64,000 nt of DNA from Flavobacterium cerinum (GTDB lineage: Bacteria > Bacteroidota > Bacteroidia > Flavobacteriales > Flavobacteriaceae): NCBI RefSeq assembly GCF_004028155.1, contig NZ_SBII01000014.1:56023-120022 (forward strand), in the 5' to 3' direction. Below the pieces are notes generated by a model. The model did no database searches. It saw only the letters and a program-made list of their open reading frames with translations, and was not told the DNA's origin. Below, piece by piece: positions 35,426-44,385 of the stretch; position 1 is the stretch's first letter; every line of letters begins with the position of its first letter. Position numbers and translations under genes: made by a program.

Positions 35426-35454
35426 TTATACGTTTAATCTAAATTTAAGAAATT

Positions 35455-36693
35455 ATGAAAAGCGTATATTTATATATATTATTTTGTTTGTGTTTTAGTT
35501 ATTCTTACAGTCAATATACAGTGAGTATGATTAATGTAAGATACTCAAACGGTACACCTATACCATCTGGGCAACCAATTAATTTTAATTCGTCAGGTAC
35601 TGTATCATTTACATTTGATGCAAAAGTTACAACAGATGTAAATTTAGTGGACTCTGATGCTTTCGGAAACGTTGAGGTTTATGCTAAAAGAACGAACAAG
35701 ATTGAACCAGATTGGTTGCAAACGGTCGGTATAACTCTTGGGCCAACTAATTCATCACCTAAATTTCATGGAGTAACGGGTGTAGGGAAAATTATTCTTA
35801 ATGCATCAGATTTTAATTTTTCAGGAGATTATATATATGTAGTTTATAAACCTTTAAATATTGGTGGCAGTGGTACTTCAGTGGGATGGCCTATTGATAA
35901 AACAAGCGTATCAGGAAATCCTATTCTTAATAATGTCATTTCTGCTAATCAAAGTTTACCTGTAGGCGGGATACCGGAGCCCATAATTGGATCTACTCCA
36001 ACTGGTGGGTCTGGTGTTTTTACATATATATGGAAACAATATTTTGTGCCTAATGGTCCACAGAGCGTGATTCCGGGAGCTACATCAAAAGATTATAATC
36101 CAGGGCCAATTACCCAAAATACTTTTTTTGTAAGGGAAGTTTCCTCTCCGGGTTCTTCAAATTCTGTCAGTACTTCGGTCTATATTCAATTTCCTCCATG
36201 CAAAATAGGTAACTATCATGAATTTAACGAAATGACGACATATACTACTCCTTATTTTAGTCAGCAATCCGGCTTTCTTAGATTGCAGTCATTTATATAT
36301 TCAGGAGTGAAAACTACTTATCAGGCAGGTGAATATATAGTCATGGAGACTGGTTTTTATGGTGCTGGAGGATCACAATTACATGCTTATATAGCAGGAT
36401 GTGGTGACTCGTCTGCAATGATGATGGCTAATACTGAAAATGTAGAAGCAGAAAAAAAAGAAGAAATTTTTGTTCTTTATCCTAATCCCGCGATAGATAA
36501 TGTATCAATAACATCAAACAAGTTAATGAGTTCTGTTTTAGTAGCATCACTTAGTGGGTTAACGTTTTTTCAAAGTGAAATCAAAGCGACTTCCTATGAG
36601 CTTAATATAGGTAATTATCCCAAAGGGATATATGTTGTAACCGTCACCACTTCTGATGGTAAAACAGAATTTAAAAAACTTATTAAAAATTAA
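35455..36693 (+). CDS. T9SS type A secreted protein
   Basis: A 412-residue exported protein with signal peptide (MKSVYLYILFCLCFSYSYSQ), a beta-rich N-terminal region (INVRYSNGTPIPSGQP, FSGDYIYVVYKPLNIGG), an immunoglobulin-like central part with a PVGGIPEPIIGSTPTGGSGV motif and VIPGATSKDYNPGPI that resemble SprB-like or PKD-type repeats, a short domain TYQAGEYIVMETGFYGAGG ending AYIAGC, and a C-terminal T9SS type A domain (FVLYPNPAIDNVSITSN to KGIYVVTVTT, ending KLIKN). It should be carried across the outer membrane and held or released there. It follows the repeat fibre-like gene by 29 bp, probably on the same message. The precise function is unknown. Confidence 0.85.
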   Translation: MKSVYLYILFCLCFSYSYSQYTVSMINVRYSNGTPIPSGQPINFNSSGTVSFTFDAKVTTDVNLVDSDAFGNVEVYAKRTNKIEPDWLQTVGITLGPTNSSPKFHGVTGVGKIILNASDFNFSGDYIYVVYKPLNIGGSGTSVGWPIDKTSVSGNPILNNVISANQSLPVGGIPEPIIGSTPTGGSGVFTYIWKQYFVPNGPQSVIPGATSKDYNPGPITQNTFFVREVSSPGSSNSVSTSVYIQFPPCKIGNYHEFNEMTTYTTPYFSQQSGFLRLQSFIYSGVKTTYQAGEYIVMETGFYGAGGSQLHAYIAGCGDSSAMMMANTENVEAEKKEEIFVLYPNPAIDNVSITSNKLMSSVLVASLSGLTFFQSEIKATSYELNIGNYPKGIYVVTVTTSDGKTEFKKLIKN

Positions 36694-36709
36694 TACAGTT
36701 TGATAATTA

Positions 36710-36737
36710 GTTAAGGTCGTCAATTGACGGCCTTAAC
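36710..36737 (+). terminator. Terminator after the 35455 T9SS gene
   Basis: A 28-base near-perfect palindrome (arms GTTAAGGTCGTCAA and TTGACGGCCTTAAC, one G/T wobble) immediately followed by TTT, between two same-strand T9SS genes. It would end or attenuate the upstream message before the next gene. Confidence 0.7.
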
Positions 36738-36748
36738 TTTAAAAATGA

Positions 36749-38506
36749 ATGAAGATTATGAAAAAGCTATATATATGGTTTGCAGTCATTATGCCTATTT
36801 TCTTAGTAGAGGCACAAAATCTGCAAAATGCCAATTGGGATTTTGGTTATGGTTTAGCATTCGAGTTTTTGCCATATCCTCAGAAGTCATCATCCGTTGA
36901 TATGACTGCTTTCGCTAGTTGTGCAACCGTATCTGATCAATCAGGTAAAAAGTTATTTCATACTAATGGACGGTCTATTGTTTCTATTGGAACTAATAGT
37001 GTTTATTATATAACATCTAACGATTTAAAAGGCGACTTTATTAGCACACAGGGTGTTATAATTGTGCCAAAACCCGGGGACAGTGATAATTATTATGTTG
37101 TAACATTAGACGGTGTTCAGTCTATGACCGAGTCATTCCCAAGGGGGGGATTGTATTATAGTGAGGTTGATATGGCATTAAATGGAGGTTTGGGCGGTAT
37201 TGTAGCAGGTGCTAAAAATATTCCATTAAAAGATCATAATGGGGTCATTATAGATGAAAACTACACTGTTGCTAGCTATGTAGGTAATTATAGCGAAAAG
37301 TTAACAGCGACTGTACAGAGTAATGGAAACGACTATTGGATAGTTACACAAATTGACCGATACATTTATTCCTATAAAGTAACTTCTGCAGGTATCACTT
37401 TAGTTCCAAATTCATACACTCAAACTGTTAATACTGTTACGAATGATTTATTATCAGGAATAGGAGGTATGAAAATAAGTCCTGATACACAAAGAATAGC
37501 GATAGCATATCATGATGGGGTACAAAATTCTATACAAACCAAAGCTTTAATTCCTTCAAATCGATATCCCGGTGTGGTTTTGGGTAGTTTTAATAATACT
37601 ACAGGTAAAGTGATATTGGATGAGGAACATCCCATAATTATCACAAAAAATAATGGAAATCCATATGGAGTGGAATTTTCTCCAGACAGTAGTAATATTT
37701 ATTTTTCAGCGGGTGACGTTTATAATCCAAATGGAGATTTCTTAGGTAAGAAAATTTATTACACTACTTCACAATATGATGTATTAAATTATGTGTCTTT
37801 TGATAATGGAATCTATGATTTACAGCTTGGTATTGATAATAAGATATATTTCACAAATCAAATTGGAAATCGACTTGGGGTGATAAATAATCCAAATAAT
37901 ATACTGGCTCCAACTATAGTAGAAGATGCTTATTTGTATGGATCAGGTACAACGGTTGTTAGTAGGGGACTTCCTCAATGGGTACATTGGCAGCAATCAG
38001 GCTGTACTTCTATATTAACTCTTACTACAGCAAATAATGTTGTTCAGGGACAAAACAACAGGCAGGCTTCAAATACCTTAAATGCTGCTAATGTAATTAC
38101 AGAAAATGGTTCTGCAAATTATCATGCAGGCACTGCAGTTGTATTAAAGCCCGGTTTTCATGGAGCGAGTGGAGCTTCTTTTAGAGGGTATATTGAAGGG
38201 TGTTCCGGTCAGTTTTCGGGTCTAAGAACTACAGAAGAAGATAATCAGAGTTTTGCTAAGACCGAAGTTAAGCAAAGCCTTTTCACACTTTCACCTAACC
38301 CTGCTGCTGACAGAACTGTTATAGCATCAGATAAGATGATGGTACATGTAGAAGTGAAATCGTTAACAGGGACTATATTCTATAGCGGAAAGGTTAATGA
38401 TAAATCTCATGAGCTGTATATAGGTAATTATCCTAAAGGTTTTTACATGGTAATGGTAACAACTGATACAGGAGAAGTTGAGGTTAAAAAACTGATAAAA
38501 GATTAA
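36749..38506 (+). CDS. T9SS type A secreted beta-propeller-like protein
   Basis: A 585-residue exported protein. The signal peptide is clear (MKKLYIWFAVIMPIFLVEAQ); two ATGs three codons apart (36749, 36758) are possible, the second fitting better to the usual MKK start. The N-terminal ~420 residues look like a beta-propeller of the kind seen in flavobacterial surface proteins (NWDFGYGLAFEFLP, GVIIVPKPGDSDNYYVVTLD, VEFSPDSSNIYFSAGDVY). A cysteine-bounded block follows (ANYHAGTAVVLKPGFHGASG, then GYIEGC), then the T9SS type A domain (TLSPNPAADRTVIASD, KGFYMVMVTT, KLIKD). Its ligand is unknown. It stands after a hairpin, with only eleven bases for a separate promoter. Confidence 0.85.
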   Translation: MKIMKKLYIWFAVIMPIFLVEAQNLQNANWDFGYGLAFEFLPYPQKSSSVDMTAFASCATVSDQSGKKLFHTNGRSIVSIGTNSVYYITSNDLKGDFISTQGVIIVPKPGDSDNYYVVTLDGVQSMTESFPRGGLYYSEVDMALNGGLGGIVAGAKNIPLKDHNGVIIDENYTVASYVGNYSEKLTATVQSNGNDYWIVTQIDRYIYSYKVTSAGITLVPNSYTQTVNTVTNDLLSGIGGMKISPDTQRIAIAYHDGVQNSIQTKALIPSNRYPGVVLGSFNNTTGKVILDEEHPIIITKNNGNPYGVEFSPDSSNIYFSAGDVYNPNGDFLGKKIYYTTSQYDVLNYVSFDNGIYDLQLGIDNKIYFTNQIGNRLGVINNPNNILAPTIVEDAYLYGSGTTVVSRGLPQWVHWQQSGCTSILTLTTANNVVQGQNNRQASNTLNAANVITENGSANYHAGTAVVLKPGFHGASGASFRGYIEGCSGQFSGLRTTEEDNQSFAKTEVKQSLFTLSPNPAADRTVIASDKMMVHVEVKSLTGTIFYSGKVNDKSHELYIGNYPKGFYMVMVTTDTGEVEVKKLIKD

Positions 38507-38527
38507 ATATTTATTTCTTATAAAAGA

Positions 38528-38551
38528 AAAGCCCCGCGATTGCGGGGCTTT
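38528..38551. terminator. Strong bidirectional terminator between the propeller gene and ftsE
   Basis: GCCCCGC (38531-38537) and GCGGGGC (38542-38548) form a seven-pair all-GC stem with a GATT loop, extended by AAA/TTT pairs, with T-rich DNA on the plus side and A-rich (T-rich on the minus strand) on the other. Confidence 0.85.
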
Positions 38552-38573
38552 CTTATTTATATATTACTGCGAA

Positions 38574-39257
38574 TTAAACTGTTCTTTGTATAACTTCAAA
38601 CAAAGTACCTGCATCGCATTTAAGTGTTTTAGAAGGGAACTTCATTAATAAAGCATAATCATGTGTTGCCATAATAATGGTTTTTCCGTTTTGGTTGATC
38701 TCACGAAGCAGCTGCATAACCTCTACACTGGTTTGTGGGTCAAGGTTACCGGTAGGCTCATCAGCGAGGATAACTTCCGGATCATTTAATAGGGCACGGG
38801 CAACGGCAATTCTTTGTTGCTCTCCACCCGATACCTGATGCGGCATTTTATTAGCGGCATTTTTCATGCCTACTTTATCCAGTACTTCATTGATCTTAAC
38901 ATCCATTTCCTGTTTTTCACTCCATCCGGTAGCTTTCAGTACAAACAATAAATTATCATGTACACTACGGTCTGGCAGGAGCTTAAAATCCTGAAACACG
39001 ATACCAATTTTTCTACGTAGGTACGGAATGTCTTTTTCTTTTAATGTCTTTAGGTCGTAATCTACAAATGTTCCTTCGCCTTCCTGTAGTTTAAGATCGG
39101 CATACAGGGTTTTCATAAAACTACTTTTTCCAGATCCTGTTTTTCCAATTATATAAATAAACTCACCGTGATTAACTTCAAGGTTAATGTCAGATAGTAC
39201 GGCATTGTTATCCTGGTAAATGGTAACATTTTGTAGTGATAATACAGGCTGGGACAT
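38574..39257 (-). CDS. ftsE: FtsE-like ABC transporter ATP-binding protein
   Basis: A 227-residue ABC ATPase of the FtsE type. Walker A is [13 protein letters not shown] (Gly38-Ser45), the signature is [17 protein letters not shown], Walker B is [13 protein letters not shown], and the switch histidine is in [11 protein letters not shown]. The Q-loop region [16 protein letters not shown] (KLLPD) is typical of FtsE. In other bacteria FtsE pairs with the membrane protein FtsX to control peptidoglycan hydrolases at the division site. No ftsX is adjacent: the gene is flanked by a terminator and a divergent TPR gene. The name is therefore by family; a LolD-type assignment cannot be fully excluded. 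Confidence 0.88.
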   Translation of the reverse strand: MSQPVLSLQNVTIYQDNNAVLSDINLEVNHGEFIYIIGKTGSGKSSFMKTLYADLKLQEGEGTFVDYDLKTLKEKDIPYLRRKIGIVFQDFKLLPDRSVHDNLLFVLKATGWSEKQEMDVKINEVLDKVGMKNAANKMPHQVSGGEQQRIAVARALLNDPEVILADEPTGNLDPQTSVEVMQLLREINQNGKTIIMATHDYALLMKFPSKTLKCDAGTLFEVIQRTV

Positions 39258-39291
39258 AGATTTAGAGTGTTTGTTTTGGTAAAAGTAATAA

Positions 39292-39333
39292 GTAAACGCT
39301 TTTATTCAAAATTTTATTTTTGAGAGTGTTTAC
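39292..39333. other. Inverted repeat in the ftsE/TPR divergent region
   Basis: GTAAACGCT (39292-39300) and AGTGTTTAC (39325-39333) are inverse copies with one G/T change; inside them TCAAAA (39306-39311) and TTTTGA (39318-39323) form a second stem. The 258 bp between the genes is otherwise AT-rich. It could be a regulator site or a transcript structure; nothing else identifies it. Confidence 0.4.
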
Positions 39334-39463
39334 GGTTTATAGGTGAAAGGTCGTTTTTTTAAATTAGTTTTTGTTTGTTTCGTCTAAAAAAAAGTTAATT
39401 GATTTGAAAAATTCATAGTGTTATGATTTTCCTAAAACGATACTAAAAGCCTAAAAACTTCCG

Positions 39464-39492
39464 TTGATTAATAATAAGAATTGATATATTTG
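39464..39492 (+). promoter_or_regulatory. Promoter of the TPR/barrel pair
   Basis: TTG (39464-39466), 18 bp, then TATATTTG (39485-39492), a perfect match to the Bacteroidota -33/-7 consensus, placed 23 bp before the ATG at 39516. Confidence 0.75.
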
Positions 39493-39515
39493 GCTTTCCA
39501 TAAAAATTAACACAC

Positions 39516-42500
39516 ATGCGCAGACTAAACAGGCTACTCCTATTTTCGGTACCGCTTTGGGGCTTAAGCCTTTCGGCACAACAATCCGCAATTTACACCC
39601 ATGAACTAAAAGATTTTGATAAAGCAATAACGCTTTACAATGACAAGCAGTATCAGGCAGCGCAGATACTTTTTGAAAAAACAAAGGGTGAAAACAAAGA
39701 AATGGAGGTTCAGGCAGATTGTGCTTATTACATCGCAAATTGCGCAATAAGACTCGACCAGATGGATGCTGATATGCTTATGGAGAATTTTGTTGAAGAT
39801 TACCCTACCAGCACAAAACAAAATCAGGCTTTTATTGAGGTTGCCGGTTATTATTTTGCCCAGGGCAAATATCCGCAGGCATTGCAATGGTATGACAAAG
39901 TAGATGAAAGCAGCATGAGTACTGCCGATAGGGATAAATATAACTTTCAAAAAGGCTACAGTTATTTTAGTGCAGGTGATAAAAAACAGGCAGATAAATA
40001 CCTGAACAAAGTTATAAACTCTAAGGAATTTGGTTCTCAGGCTAAATATTATCTGGGTTTCATGTCATACGAAAGTGACGATTATAAAAAAGCAAACCAG
40101 TTATTTGAACAGGTAGAAGACCAAGGGAAGTACAAAGAAAAAATGTCGTACTTCCAAGCTGATATGAATTTTAAGCTTGGTAACTTCCAAAAGGCGATCG
40201 ATCTTGGTGTGCCACAGCTTTCTAAATCTGATGCGAATGAAAAGTCAGAGCTTAATAAAATTATAGGAGAGAGCTACTTTAACCTTGGTAAATACGATAA
40301 GGCTATTCCTTATCTAAAAGAATACCACGGTAAAAAAGGCAAATGGAATAATACTGATTTCTATCAATTGGGTTATGCGTATTACAAGCAAGGTGACTAT
40401 GAAAATGCGATCGCTCAGTTCAACAAAATTATAGAAGGTAATGATTCAGTTGCCCAAAATGCATATTACCACCTTGGTGAAAGTTATCTGAAATCGGGTA
40501 AAAAACAGCAGGCGCTTAATGCGTTTAAAAATGCATCTGAAATGGAATACGACCTGAAAATTCAGGAAGATGCATGGCTTAATTATGCAAAGGTAAGTTA
40601 CGAAATCGGTAACCCTTATCAAAGTGTTCCTGCAGTATTGGGAGCTTTCCTTGAAAAATATCCTGCTACCCAATTTAAACAAGAGATACAGACCCTTTTA
40701 ATCAATTCTTACATTACATCTAAGAATTACAAGGAAGCATTAATCCTGCTAGAAAAAGATAAGTCAGCAACTAATAGGCCGGCTTACCAAAAGGTGACTT
40801 TTTACCGCGGACTTGAGTTGTATACTGATGGTAACTATCAGGAAGCAATGACAATGTTTAAAAAATCGATTGCTGAACCTCGTGACCCAAGGATCACTGC
40901 CCGTGCTACGTTCTGGAAAGCAGAAACAGAATCTGTACTTAATGCTTTTAGTGAAGCATTGATAACCTTTAAACAATTTATGGGTAATGCTGAGGCGAAA
41001 ACGACACCTGAGTATAAAAATATTAATTATAATATGGCCTATACTTACTTTAAGCTAAAAGAGTATGAACAGGCGGCAAAATATTTTCAGGATTATGTTT
41101 CGCAGGCAACTGCAAAAGGAGATGCGGTAAGGCTTAACGATGCTTACCTTCGTTTAGGTGATAGTAACTTCGTTACAGGTAAATACTGGCCGGCTATGGA
41201 AGCTTATAATAAAGCTATTGATATGAAAGGTATTGATGCTGATTATGCTTTCTTCCAAAAAGGACTTAGTTATGGCTTTGTAGCCAGGAATGAAAAGAAG
41301 ATTGAAGATCTTACCAAGTTTGTACAAACTTATCCTAAATCGAAGTATGCAGACGATGCTTTGTATGAACTAGGGAATACCTATGTTACCGAGAAAAACA
41401 CAACTAAAGCAATTCAGACGTACGATAAACTTATCGCCGACTACAAAGAGAGCTCTTACGTGTCTAAAGCAATAATGCGTCAGGCGCTTATTTATTATAA
41501 TGCAGAGAACGATGAAAAAGCATTGGATAAATTCAAAAAGGTGGTTGCCGAATTCCCTAATACACCGGAGGCTATGGAAGCAGTATCTACTGCCCGTTTG
41601 ATCTATGTAGATAAAGGACGTACAGACGAATATGCTGCATGGGTTAAAACACTGGATTTTGTTGATGTAACTGATGCCGATCTTGATAATACTGCCTTTG
41701 AAGCTGCTGAAAAGCAATATCTTCAAAATAACAACAAACAAGCAATATCATCACTGAGTGGTTATGTGGCTAAATTCCCTAACGGAATATCGTCGTTAAA
41801 AGCCAATTTCTATCTGGCGCAGTCGTACTATGCAGAAGGATTAGAAAGCAATGCGATACCTAGTTACGAATTTGTGATCTCTAAATCGAGAAGTGAATTT
41901 ACAGAGCAGGCGTTAGCAAGGTTATCACAGATCTATTTAAAGAAAGGTGATTATGCTAAAGCTATTCCTGTATTAAAACGTCTTGAAGTTGAGGCAGATT
42001 TTCCTCAGAATGTAACTTTTGCGCAGTCTAACCTAATGAAGGGGTACTATGATCAGCAGGATTATGCTAATGCAGTAGTGTATGCTGGTAAAGTATTGAG
42101 TAATACTAAAACGGAAGATAAGGTAAAAAGCGACGCACAGATAATCGTAGCACGTTCTGCAGTTAAAGCGAATGATGAGCCTAAAGCGAGAGAAGCTTAT
42201 GCTAAACTGCTAACAATTGCTAAGGGGGAGTTAGCGGCAGAGGCATTATACTATGATGCTTATTTTAAAAACAAAGATGGAAAGTTTGAAGCTTCAAATA
42301 CAACAGTACAAAAGCTTTCTAAAGACTATTCAGGTTACAAATATTTTGGAGCAAAAGGATTAGTTGTAATGGCTAAAAACTTTTACGGATTAAAAGACAG
42401 CTTCCAGGCAACTTATATACTGGAAAGTGTTGTTAAGAACTTTACAGCTTATCCGGATGCTGTTGCAGAAGCACAGAAAGAGCTTGATGCTATAAAGGCA

Positions 42501-42536
42501 GAAGAAGCGAAACGTAACTCATCCATCCAAAAATAA
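39516..42536 (+). CDS. Large exported TPR-repeat protein
   Basis: A 1006-residue protein with an N-terminal signal peptide (MRRLNRLLLFSVPLWGLSLSA, no lipobox cysteine) and a solid array of tetratricopeptide repeats from about residue 30 to the end, such as YFAQGKYPQALQWYDKV, LGYAYYKQGDYENAIAQFNK and LYELGNTYVTEKNTTKAIQT. Such arrays act as long curved scaffolds for protein complexes; location is periplasmic or at the outer membrane. It has a perfect promoter and lies 12 bp upstream of a plug-less barrel gene, so the two are one transcription unit. The size recalls T9SS and lipoprotein-export accessory TPR proteins (for example SprE), but the missing lipobox argues against SprE itself. The partner is probably the barrel. 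Confidence 0.9.
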   Translation: MRRLNRLLLFSVPLWGLSLSAQQSAIYTHELKDFDKAITLYNDKQYQAAQILFEKTKGENKEMEVQADCAYYIANCAIRLDQMDADMLMENFVEDYPTSTKQNQAFIEVAGYYFAQGKYPQALQWYDKVDESSMSTADRDKYNFQKGYSYFSAGDKKQADKYLNKVINSKEFGSQAKYYLGFMSYESDDYKKANQLFEQVEDQGKYKEKMSYFQADMNFKLGNFQKAIDLGVPQLSKSDANEKSELNKIIGESYFNLGKYDKAIPYLKEYHGKKGKWNNTDFYQLGYAYYKQGDYENAIAQFNKIIEGNDSVAQNAYYHLGESYLKSGKKQQALNAFKNASEMEYDLKIQEDAWLNYAKVSYEIGNPYQSVPAVLGAFLEKYPATQFKQEIQTLLINSYITSKNYKEALILLEKDKSATNRPAYQKVTFYRGLELYTDGNYQEAMTMFKKSIAEPRDPRITARATFWKAETESVLNAFSEALITFKQFMGNAEAKTTPEYKNINYNMAYTYFKLKEYEQAAKYFQDYVSQATAKGDAVRLNDAYLRLGDSNFVTGKYWPAMEAYNKAIDMKGIDADYAFFQKGLSYGFVARNEKKIEDLTKFVQTYPKSKYADDALYELGNTYVTEKNTTKAIQTYDKLIADYKESSYVSKAIMRQALIYYNAENDEKALDKFKKVVAEFPNTPEAMEAVSTARLIYVDKGRTDEYAAWVKTLDFVDVTDADLDNTAFEAAEKQYLQNNNKQAISSLSGYVAKFPNGISSLKANFYLAQSYYAEGLESNAIPSYEFVISKSRSEFTEQALARLSQIYLKKGDYAKAIPVLKRLEVEADFPQNVTFAQSNLMKGYYDQQDYANAVVYAGKVLSNTKTEDKVKSDAQIIVARSAVKANDEPKAREAYAKLLTIAKGELAAEALYYDAYFKNKDGKFEASNTTVQKLSKDYSGYKYFGAKGLVVMAKNFYGLKDSFQATYILESVVKNFTAYPDAVAEAQKELDAIKAEEAKRNSSIQK

Positions 42537-42548
42537 TCAGACTAAGCC

Positions 42549-44312
42549 ATGAAGATCAAATTTCAATATAAAATAGCCGTATTAGCAGCATTTGCTGTTG
42601 CACAGGGAGCGCATTCACAAAAGAAGGATGAAAATATAGGTACTGAGGTGGTAAATGTTGTAAAACCCTACACACCTACAATATCTGATGCTTTTAAAGT
42701 AAAAGAGACACCTGTAATAGAAGACGAGGATAATACACAGAAGGAAGAGATAAAATATAATATTTTCTCATTTCCCGTTGCTTCAACTTTTACACCATCT
42801 AAAGGTAAAGCTGCTGGTGTAGACAGGCAGCAGCGTGAAAAATTATATAACAATTATGCTACTTTAGGAGTTGGCAACTATGGTACTATTAATGCAGAAT
42901 TGTTTATTACAGAAAATCTTAATCGTAACGAATATGTTGGGGCTATGTTGCGCCATATCTCTTCTCAGGGAGGGATAAAAAACATCAAACTTGATGATAA
43001 ATATTATAATACCGGATTAGATCTTACTTATGGTAACCGTCAGAAGGATTTTAGTTGGAATGCCGATTTGGGTTTCCAGAATCAGGTGTATAACTGGTAT
43101 GGTCTTCCGTTACAGTTCCAGGATATAGATAATGAAACAATTAGAGGGATAGATCCAAAGCAAACCTATAATACTGTTTATGTAGGAGGTAAGATCGCTG
43201 CTGAAGATAGTTTCTTTAGGGAAGCTTCTATGCAGTACAAACGTTTCTGGGACGGTTACGGTTCCGTAGAGAATCGCTTTTTTGTAAAACCATCATTAGA
43301 TATTGATGTGATGGAAGAAAAAATAAAAGTTGATTTTGTTGCCGATTACGTAGGCGGAAATCTTGCAGAAGATACTGAGTTCCCAATAGAGTACAGCAAT
43401 TTGAATTTTGGTATACAGCCAAGTTTAGTGTATCAGAAGGATGATCTTTCGGTACAGCTGGGTGCGGGGTTGTTTTATAGTATGGGTAAGATGAATGGCG
43501 ATACAGATAATAAATTCTATGTTTACCCTCAGGTAAAAGCATCCTATAAAGTAGTGGGCGATCTTATGGTTGCTTATGCAGGGGCAGAAGGAGGGTTGAA
43601 ACAAAACTCGTATGCTGATTTTGTATCTGAGAACCCTTTTATATCGCCATTACAGGCAATTACACCTACAGATAAGAAATATGATATTTATGTTGGGTTA
43701 AAAGGTAAGCTTGCAAGTGCCATTGCTTACAACATTCGCGGTTCGTACATGAATGAAGGTAATAAAGCAATGTTCTTAAATTTTGATCCAAGAGTATTAC
43801 CTGGCCCTGGAGCAAATCTTAATGGTTTCGAATATGGTAATTCATTCAGTGTAGTGTATGATCAGGTGCAAACAGTAAGTTTCTTTGGAGAATTAAAAGC
43901 AGATTTAAGTAAAAACATAAGGTTTGGTGTTAATGGAACTTTTAGCAGCTATTCGTTAGACAACCAGTCTGAAGCCTGGAATATGCCGCAAATAAAAGTA
44001 GGGACAAGCCTTGATGTTGATATCAATACAAAATGGTCTGCCGGAGCCAATGTATTTTACGTAGGCGATAGAAAAGATCTTGTTTTTCCGGGTAACACAT
44101 TTGTAGATACCGGGCTGGCTTATGATACTAAAGTGGTTACGCTTAAAAATTATTTCGATGTTAATGCTCATGTAGGGTATAAATACAGTGAGCGCCTTAG
44201 TGCTTTCTTGAAATTAAATAATATAGCGAATCAGGATTATGAGCGCTGGGTGAATTATAAAGTACAGGGCTTCCAGGTTTTGGTAGGAGCATCTTACAAG
44301 TTTAATTTCTAA
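42549..44312 (+). CDS. Outer-membrane beta-barrel protein (TonB-receptor-like barrel without plug)
   Basis: A 587-residue exported protein (signal MKIKFQYKIAVLAAFAVAQG AHSQ). A short N-terminal segment after the signal (NIGTEVVNVVKPYTPTISDA) is well defined but there is no room for the roughly 130-residue plug domain of a TonB-dependent receptor. The rest is a sequence of amphipathic beta strands (LDLTYGNRQKDFSWNADLGF, VYVGGKIAAEDSFFREASM, RLSAFLKLNNIANQDYERW) ending with a C-terminal phenylalanine (ASYKFNF), as barrels recognised by the BAM complex do. It resembles the barrel half of TonB-dependent receptors. It is 12 bp after the TPR gene, suggesting that the two form a complex. Cargo or substrate unknown. 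Confidence 0.85.
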   Translation: MKIKFQYKIAVLAAFAVAQGAHSQKKDENIGTEVVNVVKPYTPTISDAFKVKETPVIEDEDNTQKEEIKYNIFSFPVASTFTPSKGKAAGVDRQQREKLYNNYATLGVGNYGTINAELFITENLNRNEYVGAMLRHISSQGGIKNIKLDDKYYNTGLDLTYGNRQKDFSWNADLGFQNQVYNWYGLPLQFQDIDNETIRGIDPKQTYNTVYVGGKIAAEDSFFREASMQYKRFWDGYGSVENRFFVKPSLDIDVMEEKIKVDFVADYVGGNLAEDTEFPIEYSNLNFGIQPSLVYQKDDLSVQLGAGLFYSMGKMNGDTDNKFYVYPQVKASYKVVGDLMVAYAGAEGGLKQNSYADFVSENPFISPLQAITPTDKKYDIYVGLKGKLASAIAYNIRGSYMNEGNKAMFLNFDPRVLPGPGANLNGFEYGNSFSVVYDQVQTVSFFGELKADLSKNIRFGVNGTFSSYSLDNQSEAWNMPQIKVGTSLDVDINTKWSAGANVFYVGDRKDLVFPGNTFVDTGLAYDTKVVTLKNYFDVNAHVGYKYSERLSAFLKLNNIANQDYERWVNYKVQGFQVLVGASYKFNF

Positions 44313-44335
44313 AAGAAAAATAGTTAAAAATTATA

Positions 44336-44385
44336 ATTGAAAGATTTAAAGATTGGGTAGTTTCTCAATTTTTAAATCTTTCAAT
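44336..44385 (+). terminator. Long AT-rich hairpin downstream of the barrel gene
   Basis: Two 22-base arms (44336-44357 and 44364-44385) pair with only two wobble positions around a six-base loop; 15 pairs (ATTGAAAGATTTAAA / TTTAAATCTTTCAAT) are exact. A shortened third copy (TTTAAATCTTCAA) follows at 44388-44400. It may end the barrel transcript or be a dispersed intergenic element; the lack of a T tract makes a classical terminator uncertain. Confidence 0.55.

Noticed and set aside
41370..41741. 123-codon open frame antisense to the TPR gene
   Set aside because: Cys/Phe/Ile-rich antisense translation of TPR codons without a start context; no support.
43228..43542. 104-codon minus-strand frame inside the barrel gene
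   Set aside because: Antisense of a convincing outer-membrane barrel frame; no promoter or homologous-looking motif.
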